Source of the DNA: CAVSRC01 sp963762605
GTDB taxonomy: Bacteria > Pseudomonadota > Alphaproteobacteria > Rhizobiales > Kaistiaceae
Reading direction: 5' to 3'
Length of the DNA: 64,000 nucleotides
Assembly (NCBI GenBank): GCA_963762605.1
Contig: CAVXLJ010000016.1
Span: 121,563 to 185,562, forward strand
Shown here: piece by piece, positions 8,154 through 17,355 of the stretch
How positions within the stretch are numbered: the stretch's first letter is position 1
Layout of the letters: each line of letters starts with the position of its first letter
Translations under genes and position numbers: made by a program
The notes under the pieces: generated by a model
The model's database searches: none
Told to the model about the DNA's origin: nothing
Seen by the model: only the letters and a program-made list of their open reading frames with translations

Positions 8154-10628
8154 CTAGTAGAGGCCGCCGGTGCCGGAAATCACCGCCCGGTCGGATTCCG
8201 GCGCCACGGTCAGCGGCCGGCCCTGGGTATCGGTGTAGCCGATGATCGAATAGGTGTCGGGCGGCCCGGTGCCCGGCTTGAAGGCTTCCAGGATCGTGCC
8301 GGGATCGCCCGGATTGGCCCTGAGCCCGGTCTGCTGGTTGATCGGAATGAAGGTGATCCCCGGCGGCACGCGGAACGGGATCGGCGGCTTGTCGGCGAGC
8401 GCCATCTTCATGAATTCGCCGAAGACCGGCGCGGCGAGCGCGCCGCCGGTCTCGCCCTTGCCGAGCGACTGCGGCTTGTCGAAGCCGATATAGACGACGG
8501 CGACCAGATCGGGCGAGAAGCCGGCGAACCAGGCGTCCTTGTAGTCGCTGGTGGTGCCGGTCTTGCCGGCCAGCGGCTTGTCGATGATCTTCTTCACCGC
8601 CGTACCCGTGCCGCGCTTGATGACGTCCTCCATCATCGAGGTGATCTGGTAGGCCGTCATCGGATCAAGCACCTGCTGGGCGTTGTCGATGATCTTCGGT
8701 TCGGGCTGGTTGTGCCAGCTATCCGCGTCGCAGCCCTCGCAGGTGCGGTTCTCGTGGCGGAAGATCGTCTGGCCGTAGCGGTTCTGGATGCGGTCGATCA
8801 GGGTCGGCCGCACTTCCTTGCCGCCATTGTCGAACACCGAGTAGCCGGCCGCCATGCGCAGGACCGTCGTCTCGCCGGCACCCAGCGCCATGGAGAGGAC
8901 CGGCAGCATGTTGTCGTAGATACCGAACCGGCGGGCATATTCGGCGATCAGCGGCATGCCCATGTCCTGGGCCAGGCGCACGGTCATGACGTTGCGCGAA
9001 TGGACGATGCCGGTCCTCAGCGTCGACGGGCCGAGGAAATCGCCCTCGTAGTTCTCCGGCTGCCACACGCCCTGGCCATTGCCCAGATCGATGGTGATCG
9101 GCGCATCCATGACCACCGAGGACGGCGTATAGCCGTTGTCGAGCGCGGCGGAGTAGACGAAGGGCTTGAACGAGGAGCCCGGCTGGCGCTCGGCCTGGGT
9201 GGCGCGGTTGAACTCGCTCAGCGCGTAGGAGAAGCCGCCGACCATGGCGAGCACGCGGCCGGTGTGCGGGTCCATCACGACGATGGCGCCTTCCACGTCC
9301 GGCACCTGGCGAAGCGCATATTCATTGGGGCCGCCGTCGGCCTTCTCGACATAGACGACGTCGCCCACCGACAGCACGTCGCTGGCGCTCTTGATCGCCT
9401 TGCCCGCCGACGGGCCGGTCTGCCATTTGGCCCACTTCATCTGGTCGAACGGAATCGTGCCGGTCTCGCGCTCGGGCGAAACCTTGTCGGTGCCGGGCTC
9501 GAGGCTCGGCTGCAGACCGATTTCCGCGCCTTTCGCGTCGACGGACAGGACGACGGCGAGGCGCCATTCGACGACGTCGGAGAGCGCGGTTATCTTGGCC
9601 AGCTTCGGTCCCCAGTCGGGCGCAAGAGCGTCGATATGGTCGACCGGCCCGCGCCAGCCGTGTGCCTCATCGTACTGGACCAGGCCGTTGACCAGCGCCT
9701 GGCGGGCCATCACCTGATACTGCGGATTGAGCGAGGTGCGCACCGACAGGCCGCCTTCGTACAGCGTCTTCTCGCCATACATGTCGATCAGCTCGCGGCG
9801 GACCTCTTCGACGAAATAGTCGGCGCCGAACATCGCCGGCGAGGTGTCGTGCACCTTGACGCCGAGCGGTTCCTTCTTGGCCGCCTCGCCTTCCGCCTTG
9901 GTGGCGTAGCCGTTCTCGACCATGCGATCGATCACCCAGTTGCGCCGCTCGATTGCCCGGTCGGGATGGCGGAACGGGTTGTAGTTGTTGGGGCCCTTGG
10001 GCAGCGCCGCCAGATAGGCCGTCTCGGCAAGCGTCAGCTCGTGCACCGACTTGTCGAAATAGGTCAGCGCGGCCGAAGCGACGCCGTAGGCGCCGAGGCC
10101 GAAATAGATCTCGTTGAGATAGAGTTCGAGGATCTTGTCCTTGGAATAGGCCTGCTCGATCCTCAGCGACAGCATCGCTTCCTTGATCTTGCGCTGGATC
10201 GTCTGGTTGCTCGACAGCAGGAAGTTCTTGGCCACCTGCTGGGTGATGGTCGAGGCGCCGACCAGCGGACCGCCACGGCCGTCGACCTTGTTCACGATAT
10301 TGGTGAAGACCGCACGGATGATGCCGTAATAGTCGAGCCCCGAATGCTCGTAGAAATTCTTGTCCTCGGCTGAGATGAAGGCCGCCTTGACCCGATCGGG
10401 GACCGCCTGGATGGGCAGATAGAGGCGCCGCTCCTTGGCATATTCGGCGACCAGCTGGCCGTCGGCAGCATGCACGCGGGTCAATACCGGCGGCGCATAC
10501 TTGGCCAGCACGTCGTAGTTCGGTAGGTCGGCCGTCAGCCCGGAGATGTACCAGGCAGCGACCCCTGCAAGGGCGAGAAAGAGCACGGCACCAATCCCGA
10601 ATAGGTAGCCGAGGAATCGGAGTATCAT
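8154..10628 (-). CDS. mrcA: Penicillin-binding protein 1A (bifunctional peptidoglycan synthase)
   Basis: An 824-residue class A penicillin-binding protein. Residues 1-30 are a membrane anchor. The glycosyltransferase domain (GT51) has the catalytic glutamate in SAEDKNFYEHSG (E88) and the helix ending LELYLNEIYFGLGAYGV. An OB-like insert follows. The transpeptidase domain has SxxK as GSSFKPF (about residue 484), SxN as HSRNVMT, and KTG as GKTGTTSDYKDAWF (about residue 689). It polymerises and cross-links peptidoglycan on the periplasmic face. It follows the amidase gene on the same strand after a 231-base gap, so both cell-wall genes may be co-expressed. Confidence 0.97.
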   Translation of the reverse strand: MILRFLGYLFGIGAVLFLALAGVAAWYISGLTADLPNYDVLAKYAPPVLTRVHAADGQLVAEYAKERRLYLPIQAVPDRVKAAFISAEDKNFYEHSGLDYYGIIRAVFTNIVNKVDGRGGPLVGASTITQQVAKNFLLSSNQTIQRKIKEAMLSLRIEQAYSKDKILELYLNEIYFGLGAYGVASAALTYFDKSVHELTLAETAYLAALPKGPNNYNPFRHPDRAIERRNWVIDRMVENGYATKAEGEAAKKEPLGVKVHDTSPAMFGADYFVEEVRRELIDMYGEKTLYEGGLSVRTSLNPQYQVMARQALVNGLVQYDEAHGWRGPVDHIDALAPDWGPKLAKITALSDVVEWRLAVVLSVDAKGAEIGLQPSLEPGTDKVSPERETGTIPFDQMKWAKWQTGPSAGKAIKSASDVLSVGDVVYVEKADGGPNEYALRQVPDVEGAIVVMDPHTGRVLAMVGGFSYALSEFNRATQAERQPGSSFKPFVYSAALDNGYTPSSVVMDAPITIDLGNGQGVWQPENYEGDFLGPSTLRTGIVHSRNVMTVRLAQDMGMPLIAEYARRFGIYDNMLPVLSMALGAGETTVLRMAAGYSVFDNGGKEVRPTLIDRIQNRYGQTIFRHENRTCEGCDADSWHNQPEPKIIDNAQQVLDPMTAYQITSMMEDVIKRGTGTAVKKIIDKPLAGKTGTTSDYKDAWFAGFSPDLVAVVYIGFDKPQSLGKGETGGALAAPVFGEFMKMALADKPPIPFRVPPGITFIPINQQTGLRANPGDPGTILEAFKPGTGPPDTYSIIGYTDTQGRPLTVAPESDRAVISGTGGLY

Positions 10629-10859
10629 AGCTTGTCCATCACCCGGCCGCTGATGAGCGACGCGTCGGCCGTCGGTTGGGGAGAAGCCTCGATTTGGCAG
10701 CCGCGGTCAAGGCTTTCCTGCCCGGCGGGTTTCTCATCGGCCATGATGCTCCGTCCACCACCCCTGCCCGCCTGTCTCACCGCTCTTTGTGGAGATTATG
10801 GGGCGCACGCGGCATTCCTGGCGCCGCTCGGCGCTGTCCGTGGCGCTTCGGCAACAACC

Positions 10860-12131
10860 TCAGTTGCCGCTCCGGCCGGCAACCCGCGTGCGGAAATAGT
10901 CGTCGATCGCCTTGACGATTGAGGTGGCGGTCTTGTCCTGCCACGCTTCGGTCACCATCAGCTTGGCGTCGTTGGGATTGGTCAGGTAGCCGAGTTCAAT
11001 GAGCGCCGAGGGCACGTCCGGCGACTCCAGCACCTTGAACGCGGCCTCCTGGTGGGGAACCTTGAACATCCGCGTCGTCTTGCCGAGTTCCTTGATCAGA
11101 TTGCGCGCGAAAACCACACCGAAGTTGCGGGTTTCGCGCAGCGTCAGGTCGGCCAGGATGTCCTTCACGTCGTTCGAATCGGCGGCGTTGACGTCGACGC
11201 CGGCCAGGGCGTCCAATTCATTCTCGGTGTTCGCCAGCGACGCCGCCATCTGGTCGGACGCCTTGTCGGAGGCGGTATAGACGATGGCGCCGCGCACCGA
11301 GCCCCCCGGGAACGAATTGGCATGGATGGAGATGAACAGGTCGGCGTTGTTGCGCCGCGCGATCGCCACCCGCTCGCCAAGCGAGATGTAGGAATCGTCG
11401 TCGCGGGTGAAGACCACGCGGTAGCGGCCGCTGGCTTCCAGCAGGCGGCCGAGCGTCTTGCCGAAGGCGAGCGTCACGTCCTTCTCGAGCACGCCGCCAC
11501 CGCCGTGGGCGCCGGTGTCGATGCCGCCATGGCCCGGGTCGAGGACAATGACCGGTTTGTCGCCGTGGTCGCCGGGGGCGGCGTTGACGCCGGTATCAAC
11601 CGCGTTCGCGGCGCTGGCGAGCTGCTGTTCCTTATAAGCGCGGGTGGCCGCCAGAAACTTGTCGGAGGTCGTCGGCACCACGTCGATCACCAGCCGCGCC
11701 GGCTGGCCGTCGGCGGGATCGACGACAAAAGTCTTGTCGATCAGCGCCGGCCCCGTCAGGTCCATGACGATGCGCGACTTGCCCGGCGAGATCAGGCCGT
11801 AGCGGAAGGCGGAGATCAGCCCGCGTCCGCTGGCGCCGGCAAGTTCCGGCAGCGCGAAGCGCACCTGCGGCAGGTCGACCACGATGCGGTCGGGGTCGGC
11901 CAGCGTGAAGACCGTTGCCGAGATCTTTTTCGACAGGTCGGCGACGAAGCGCACGCGCTGGTTGTCGCCGACGATGCGGGCACCCAGCATCACCGGGCTG
12001 TCGGAAGGCGCCGGCATCTGAATGGGGTCCTCGGCGTGCGCCATCGCCGCCGCTAGGGCCACCACAATCGCCGCCATCAGAGCCGTCAGCCCGGCGATAC
12101 GACCCCGCCGGGCGGCGGTTGCAGCTTTCAT
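10860..12131 (-). CDS. amiC: N-acetylmuramoyl-L-alanine amidase, AmiC type
   Basis: A 423-residue periplasmic amidase that cleaves the bond between muramic acid and the stem peptide during cell separation. A signal peptide (about 1-35) is followed by an AMIN domain (VRFVADLSKKISATVF, about residues 50-140), which targets septal peptidoglycan. The amidase_3 catalytic domain starts at VIVLDPGHGGIDTGA (zinc histidine), continues with the glutamate of VLEKDVTLAFG and the histidine of SIHANSF, and ends with the glutamate of ALIELGYLTNPNDA. The ATG at 12131 was preferred over one 96 bases upstream because the signal peptide begins there. It sits upstream of the penicillin-binding protein gene. Confidence 0.94.
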   Translation of the reverse strand: MKAATAARRGRIAGLTALMAAIVVALAAAMAHAEDPIQMPAPSDSPVMLGARIVGDNQRVRFVADLSKKISATVFTLADPDRIVVDLPQVRFALPELAGASGRGLISAFRYGLISPGKSRIVMDLTGPALIDKTFVVDPADGQPARLVIDVVPTTSDKFLAATRAYKEQQLASAANAVDTGVNAAPGDHGDKPVIVLDPGHGGIDTGAHGGGGVLEKDVTLAFGKTLGRLLEASGRYRVVFTRDDDSYISLGERVAIARRNNADLFISIHANSFPGGSVRGAIVYTASDKASDQMAASLANTENELDALAGVDVNAADSNDVKDILADLTLRETRNFGVVFARNLIKELGKTTRMFKVPHQEAAFKVLESPDVPSALIELGYLTNPNDAKLMVTEAWQDKTATSIVKAIDDYFRTRVAGRSGN

Positions 12132-12780
12132 CAGGCTCGCCTCCAGGCGCCGGCCCCCGTACCGGGCCTCCTTGGTTCTCCGTTCGTCATAAAGCATGGA
12201 GGGCCAATGGTTAACCGCAACTTGCAATCATGAGGCCGCCTACCCAGCTGTTTGGCGTTCTTGCCAAGACTCGTTTGCATGAATACAACACACAAACGGA
12301 ATTCATTCTCCGTCCGCAGTGCCCAGACAGGCGATCGCGGGTCGATTCGGCGGATTTCCTTTACATCCGGCTGGGTCGGTTCCGTCGATCGGAGCCCTGC
12401 AACGGGCGGTGGCGGAGAATGCACCGGACGAGGGCTCGACTGATGCGCTCCCCAAGGTCAAGCGCGATCACTTGCCCGATATCCGTGATCCGGACAGCCC
12501 GGCGCCCGCGGCAGAATGGCCACGGGGAGCGTCGGATGTCCATCGTATTGATTCCGCACGTAGAATTGTAAAAAGGTAACGGCGCACTCATGCCCCTGGC
12601 AAAACCGCTTCACCAGCCGACACCCGCTCCGGCAATCGCCGGCGGAGTTCCGTCGCCGGCGGCCGCGGGCACGCGCGCCTCGCTCAAATCAAGACAAGCC
12701 GGTCTCTCCCCGGCCGCAGCGGCATGGGCGCAACACGCCCGCCGGCGGCCGACGGCGAGCGACCGCGGAGAGTTCAGCCC
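12132..12780. other. Gap between amiC and rne, probable divergent promoters and rne leader
   Basis: These 650 bases separate the divergent amiC and rne genes. No open frame in it resembles a protein. Long 5' leaders on rne are known in other bacteria to serve autoregulation by RNase E. Whether this leader does so cannot be seen here. Confidence 0.4.
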
Positions 12781-15405
12781 ATGGCAAATAAGATGCTCAT
12801 CGACGCCGCCCATCCTGAGGAGACTCGGGTCGTGGTGGTGCGCGGCAATCGGGTCGAGGAGTTCGACTTCGAGTCGGCCAGCCGCCGGCAATTGCGCGGC
12901 AATATCTATCTAGCGAAGGTCACGCGGGTCGAACCGTCGCTGCAGGCAGCCTTCGTCGATTACGGCGGAAACCGCCACGGTTTCCTCGCCTTCTCGGAAA
13001 TTCACCCGGATTATTACCAGATTCCGGTCGCCGACCGGCAGGCGCTGATCGAGGCCGAGCAGCGCGAGATCGAAGAAGATCGCGCCGCGACCCAGGCCGA
13101 CGACCAGACGTCCGAAATCGAAGCCGGAGCGGCCGACCAGGTGCCGGACGCCGTGGTGGAACCCGACGAGGAACGGAACAACGAGGCGCCCGGCGCGATC
13201 GCTGCTGAAGCCGTGGCGGCGCCAGCGGTCTCCGCGTCGGCCGGCGAAGAGCCCGCCCCCGAAGCGGAAGCCGACGGCGATGCACCGCGCGATGACGACG
13301 ACGGCGGCGAGCCGCCGGCAGATGAAGACGATGGCGACGGCGCGCCGACGGCTGCAGCCGGTGACGCCGACGAGGTGGAAAGCGACGACCGGGTCGAGTC
13401 GGTCGGCGCCGAGGACGCCATGGAAGAGGTGCCGGAGCGGCGCAAGCCGCGCGTGCGCCAGTACAAGATTCAGGAGGTCATCAAGCGCCGTCAGGTGCTG
13501 CTGGTCCAGGTCGTCAAGGAGGAGCGCGGCAACAAGGGCGCCGCGCTGACCACTTATCTGTCGCTGGCCGGCCGCTATTCGGTACTGATGCCCAACACCG
13601 CGCGCGGCGGCGGCATCAGCCGCAAGATCACCTCGATGTCCGACCGCAAGCGTCTGAAGCAGGTCGTCTCCGACCTCGAGGTGCCGGAAGGCATGGGCGT
13701 GATCCTGCGGACCGCAGGCGCAGCCCGCACGCGCGCCGAGGTCAAGCGCGATTTCGAATACCTGCTGCGCCTGTGGGAGAACGTGCGCGAGCTGACGCTG
13801 CGCTCGACTGCCCCGGCGCTGGTCTACGAGGAAGGCTCGCTGATCAAGCGCTCCATCCGCGACCTCTACAACAAGGACATCGACGAGGTGATCGTCGCCG
13901 GTGACGACGCCTATCGCGAAGCCAAGGACTTCATGCGCATGCTCATGCCGAGCCATGCCAAGAACGTCCAGCCGTTCAAGGACAGCCAGCCGCTGTTCGC
14001 CCGCTACGGCATCGAGGCGCAGCTCGACGCGATGTTCAGCCCCCAGGTGACGCTCAGGTCCGGCGGCTATCTGGTCATCAATCCGACCGAGGCGCTGGTC
14101 TCCATCGACGTCAACTCCGGCCGCTCGACACGCGAGCACAACATCGAGGACACGGCGCTACAGACCAACCTCGAAGCCGCGGAGGAAGTCGCCCGCCAGC
14201 TTCGCCTGCGCGATCTCGCCGGCCTCATCGTCATCGACTTCATCGACATGGAGGAGAAGCGCAACAACCGCGCGGTTGAGCGCAAGCTCAACGATGCGCT
14301 GAAGAACGATCGGGCGCGCATCCAGGTCGGCCGCATCTCGCATTTCGGCCTGCTCGAAATGTCGCGCCAGCGCATCCGCACCGGCGTGCTCGAATCGACC
14401 ACGACCATCTGCCCGACCTGCCAGGGCAGCGGCCACGTGCGGGCGCCGGCATCGGTCGCGCTGCATGTCCTGCGTTCCCTCGAGGACCAGTTGCTCAAGG
14501 GCGTTACCCATCACCTGACGATCCGCACGCGCACGCCGGTGGCGCTCTACATTCTCAACCAGAAGCGCTCGCATCTCTCCGACATCGAACAGCGTTTCGG
14601 ACTGCACATCACCGTCGCCGCCGACGAGACCGTCGCCAACGGTGCCCATTTCGTCGTCGAGCGTGGCGACGCGGTCGACCGGCGCGAAGTCCTGCCGCGG
14701 TCGATCCAGCCGGATTCGGTGCAGCCGGATTCGGTGCAGCCGGAAATCGGCGGTGAGGTGGAAAGCCCTGCCGAGCTCGCGGGCGCGGCACAGGATGAGG
14801 CACTCGCCGTTCACCGGGAAGAGCACGAGGATGGCAGCCGGCGACGTCGGCGGCGCCGGCGTCGCCGGGGCGGCAGTGAACGGAGCGAGACGGCGGAAGC
14901 GGCCGAGGCCGACGAGCCGGAAGCCGCGGTTGCCGGCGAAGAGGAGCCGGTCGCGGCCGCGACAGACGACGAAGCGGAAGGCGAAGGCGGTCCGCGCAAG
15001 CGGCGGCGCGGCCGGCGCGGCGGGCGTCGTGCCCGGCGCGGACGCGGCGGTGAGGACCGCCCGGCCGCCGAAGCCGGCGAGAGCGAAGCCGGCGAAGCCG
15101 CGCCCGATTTTGACGAAGCGCCGGCGATTGCCGAGGTCGACGACACCGGCAGCGACGTTCCCGCAGCGACTGCCGACGACGATTGGTCGCCGTCCGAGCC
15201 GACGCCGGTGCCGCAGCCGACCCCTGCCCTCAGCACCACCGCGCCGCAGCCAGAGACGGTTGAGCCGGAGGCACATCACGCGGACGCGCCGGAACCCGCC
15301 GCCGAGCGGCCGGTTCAACCGGAGGAACCGGCCGAGCCTGAGCAGCCGGACGAGACGGCGCCCAAGCGCAGCGGCTGGTGGCAGCGGCGAACCTCTTTCT
15401 TCTGA
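12781..15405 (+). CDS. rne: Ribonuclease E
   Basis: An 874-residue endoribonuclease and degradosome scaffold. The ATG at 12781 opens the typical MANKMLIDAAHPEETRV. The S1 RNA-binding domain (about 40-290) is split by a roughly 120-residue acidic, alanine-rich insert (about 90-215), as in other alphaproteobacteria. The DNase I-like catalytic core has the metal aspartates in SIDVNSG (about 443) and IDFIDM (about 485). The zinc-link CPTCQGSG (about 544) joins dimers. The C-terminal third is disordered, alternating arginine-rich blocks (RRRRRRRRRG type) and acidic proline-rich stretches that bind RNA and partners. It is followed after 59 bases by the NDUFA12 homologue. Confidence 0.97.
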   Translation: MANKMLIDAAHPEETRVVVVRGNRVEEFDFESASRRQLRGNIYLAKVTRVEPSLQAAFVDYGGNRHGFLAFSEIHPDYYQIPVADRQALIEAEQREIEEDRAATQADDQTSEIEAGAADQVPDAVVEPDEERNNEAPGAIAAEAVAAPAVSASAGEEPAPEAEADGDAPRDDDDGGEPPADEDDGDGAPTAAAGDADEVESDDRVESVGAEDAMEEVPERRKPRVRQYKIQEVIKRRQVLLVQVVKEERGNKGAALTTYLSLAGRYSVLMPNTARGGGISRKITSMSDRKRLKQVVSDLEVPEGMGVILRTAGAARTRAEVKRDFEYLLRLWENVRELTLRSTAPALVYEEGSLIKRSIRDLYNKDIDEVIVAGDDAYREAKDFMRMLMPSHAKNVQPFKDSQPLFARYGIEAQLDAMFSPQVTLRSGGYLVINPTEALVSIDVNSGRSTREHNIEDTALQTNLEAAEEVARQLRLRDLAGLIVIDFIDMEEKRNNRAVERKLNDALKNDRARIQVGRISHFGLLEMSRQRIRTGVLESTTTICPTCQGSGHVRAPASVALHVLRSLEDQLLKGVTHHLTIRTRTPVALYILNQKRSHLSDIEQRFGLHITVAADETVANGAHFVVERGDAVDRREVLPRSIQPDSVQPDSVQPEIGGEVESPAELAGAAQDEALAVHREEHEDGSRRRRRRRRRRGGSERSETAEAAEADEPEAAVAGEEEPVAAATDDEAEGEGGPRKRRRGRRGGRRARRGRGGEDRPAAEAGESEAGEAAPDFDEAPAIAEVDDTGSDVPAATADDDWSPSEPTPVPQPTPALSTTAPQPETVEPEAHHADAPEPAAERPVQPEEPAEPEQPDETAPKRSGWWQRRTSFF

Positions 15406-15464
15406 GCGACCCTTTGGTCCGGGGGCCTTGCAGGCGAAACCGAATGCGGTCAATGGTTGAGGCT

Positions 15465-15839
15465 ATGAAAGACTTTCTTCTGCAGTTCTTCACATGGTGG
15501 AACGGCCAGACGCTTGGCACCCGCTTCACCACTTGGCGCAAGGGCGAGCTGGTCGGCAGCGACGAAGGCGGCAATCGCTATTACCGCCAGCGCGGCGGCG
15601 ACCGGCGCTGGGTGATCTACAAGGGCGCCGTGGAGCCCTCGCGGATCCCGCCTGGCTGGCACGCCTGGATGCACCATCGTGTCGACGAGCCGCCGGCGCC
15701 CTATCAGCCGCGCGAATGGCAGAAGCCGCACCAGGCGAACCTCACCGGAACGCCGCAGGCCTATCGGCCGCCCGGATCGATTCTCGGGCCCGACCCGCGC
15801 ACGCCCGGCACCCCCGACTATGAGGCGTGGCAGCCCTGA
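15465..15839 (+). CDS. NADH:ubiquinone oxidoreductase subunit, NDUFA12 family
   Basis: A 124-residue homologue of the mitochondrial complex I accessory subunit NDUFA12 (B17.2), which alphaproteobacteria share with mitochondria. Seen are WWNGQTLGTRF, the conserved NRYY and RRWVIYKG, and the WHAWMHHR-x-DEPP motif of the family. The C-terminal half is proline-rich (PYQPREWQKPH...NLTGT). It stabilises the peripheral arm of complex I on the cytoplasmic face. It lies just after rne on the same strand and is followed by a strong terminator, so the two probably share a transcript. Confidence 0.93.
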   Translation: MKDFLLQFFTWWNGQTLGTRFTTWRKGELVGSDEGGNRYYRQRGGDRRWVIYKGAVEPSRIPPGWHAWMHHRVDEPPAPYQPREWQKPHQANLTGTPQAYRPPGSILGPDPRTPGTPDYEAWQP

Positions 15840-15864
15840 TCCGGGCGCAAGGCTGGAATTAGGT

Positions 15865-15889
15865 AGGGCGGCCTCTGGCCGCCCTTTTT
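15865..15889 (+). terminator. Intrinsic terminator of the rne-NDUFA12 transcript
   Basis: Nine-base GC-rich arms (15865-15873 and 15877-15885) enclose a three-base loop and are followed by a T run to 15889. It lies 25 bases after the stop codon. Confidence 0.85.
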
Positions 15890-15911
15890 CGTGGCTCTGG
15901 TCGCGCGACAC

Positions 15912-17183
15912 TCAGTGGCGGCCGTGGCCGCCACCGTGGCCCCCGCCACCACCGTGGCCACCGCTGTCGCTGCTGTGACCGCCTGGCGGACCGCCACCGC
16001 CGCCACCGCTCCTGCTGAATCCACCCCCGAAGCTGCCGCGGCTGCCGCTTCCCCCACGACCAACACCGAAGCCTGGCCCGCCGAGCCCGCCGGTGGTTGT
16101 CGCCGTGGACACGCCCGCCCCCCCGCTTACGAAGCTCCCCCGGATGGAACCGCTGTCGCTCCCCGCAGTGCCGTGCCTGCCCCAACGCCAGCGACGGTCG
16201 AAACCGAAACCGCCGAAGTGCCTTGGCCGGCTTCCGAAATCGACCGTGGTGTGCGGGGCGATCGGTCCATCGACGTGCGGCCCGGCGAACCTGTCGTGCG
16301 GTCCGTTGCTGCCATCGCGCCGATCGAGGTCGTGGCGATGAAAGTCGGGCCAATCGCGGTGGGGCCAATGGTGCGGCCAATGGTGCGGCCAGTGGCGCGG
16401 CGGATAGTAGTCACACCAGTCAGAAGGTGTTGGCTGCGACGGCGGCTCGCTCACCACCACGACCGGCGGCTGATTGTTGCCGGGCACGACCGGCAGGGCC
16501 GCACGGAGAACGCCGCAGCTTCCCGTGTTCGCCCGGAACTCCGGTAGCAGCGGACGCTGATTGACGGCGTACTGGAAATCCTTCAGGAGCGTCTGGTTGC
16601 GGTCGACGATCGAACTGACCTTTTTGAGGCTGCGGCCGGGCTCGAACGTCGCCAGGCTGCACCCACCCCGGATCAACACGCAGTTCCTGCCGCCGGTTCC
16701 TCGCCTGCAGACTTCCGCCGCGCCGCTGTAGATCACCACACCCTTGCTCACATTGACGTCGATCTGGGTGCCGCGCACGCCGATGGTCGCCGTCGGCGTC
16801 GTGATGTTGTAGGCGTCGTGATTGCTGTTGCCGGAGATGAAACGGAAAGCGCCCTTCAGCGCGTTGATCGACAGTTTGCGCGCCGTGCCACCGCCGGCAT
16901 AGATGAACGCGTCGATGACCAGGCGCGAATTCGGCCCGACCACCAGCTTGGTGTTGTCGCGGAACTTGATCTGCGCCTGCCCGATCGGCCCGGTGACGAT
17001 GGCATCGCCCGAATAGACTGCCGCGTCCTGTCGAAGAATTCGGCCGTTGGCATCGGCCTGCTGAACAACCGCCACAGCGACGCCACTCGGCGGTGCCGCT
17101 GCTGCAACCGGCATTGAAAAAGAGGCCAAAACCGTCCCGCCAAGGGCGAATACGCCCGTAAAACTCACACGCCACGCCGCCAC
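15912..17183 (-). CDS. Orphan FecR-domain secreted protein with His/Trp- and Gly-rich tail
   Basis: A 423-residue protein. A signal peptide (1-30) is followed by a FecR domain (about 35-150) with YSGDAIVTGPIGQAQIKF, TKLVVGPNSRLVID, GAFRFISG and TPTATIGVRGTQID. After it come spaced cysteines (VC-x8-C-x6-C and a later SCGV). The last 200 residues are low complexity: the repeat WPHHWPHHWPHR, then glycine-, serine- and histidine-rich sequence ending GHGRH. There is no transmembrane anti-sigma segment and no sigma factor gene nearby, so this is not a classical iron-siderophore FecR. The tail could bind metal or attach to the cell surface. It is the first of three FecR paralogues in a row. Confidence 0.85.
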   Translation of the reverse strand: MAAWRVSFTGVFALGGTVLASFSMPVAAAAPPSGVAVAVVQQADANGRILRQDAAVYSGDAIVTGPIGQAQIKFRDNTKLVVGPNSRLVIDAFIYAGGGTARKLSINALKGAFRFISGNSNHDAYNITTPTATIGVRGTQIDVNVSKGVVIYSGAAEVCRRGTGGRNCVLIRGGCSLATFEPGRSLKKVSSIVDRNQTLLKDFQYAVNQRPLLPEFRANTGSCGVLRAALPVVPGNNQPPVVVVSEPPSQPTPSDWCDYYPPRHWPHHWPHHWPHRDWPDFHRHDLDRRDGSNGPHDRFAGPHVDGPIAPHTTVDFGSRPRHFGGFGFDRRWRWGRHGTAGSDSGSIRGSFVSGGAGVSTATTTGGLGGPGFGVGRGGSGSRGSFGGGFSRSGGGGGGPPGGHSSDSGGHGGGGGHGGGHGRH

Positions 17184-17355
17184 AGCACAACCCCCGCCGG
17201 AGGCAAAACCGCATCTGGCAGCGACTATAGTTATATTTACGTTCTGTTTACTAGCTTCCTTAGGTTTCGGTTAATCTGTTTGATTGCCGGATAATTAACC
17301 GTGTCGGGCCGGCTGCGCGCGCCCGGCGACCCGATGCGGCGTGAAGAACATGCCG

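Noticed and set aside
16370..16430. CRISPR-like short repeats
   Set aside because: These are 12-base repeats encoding WPHH within the FecR gene.
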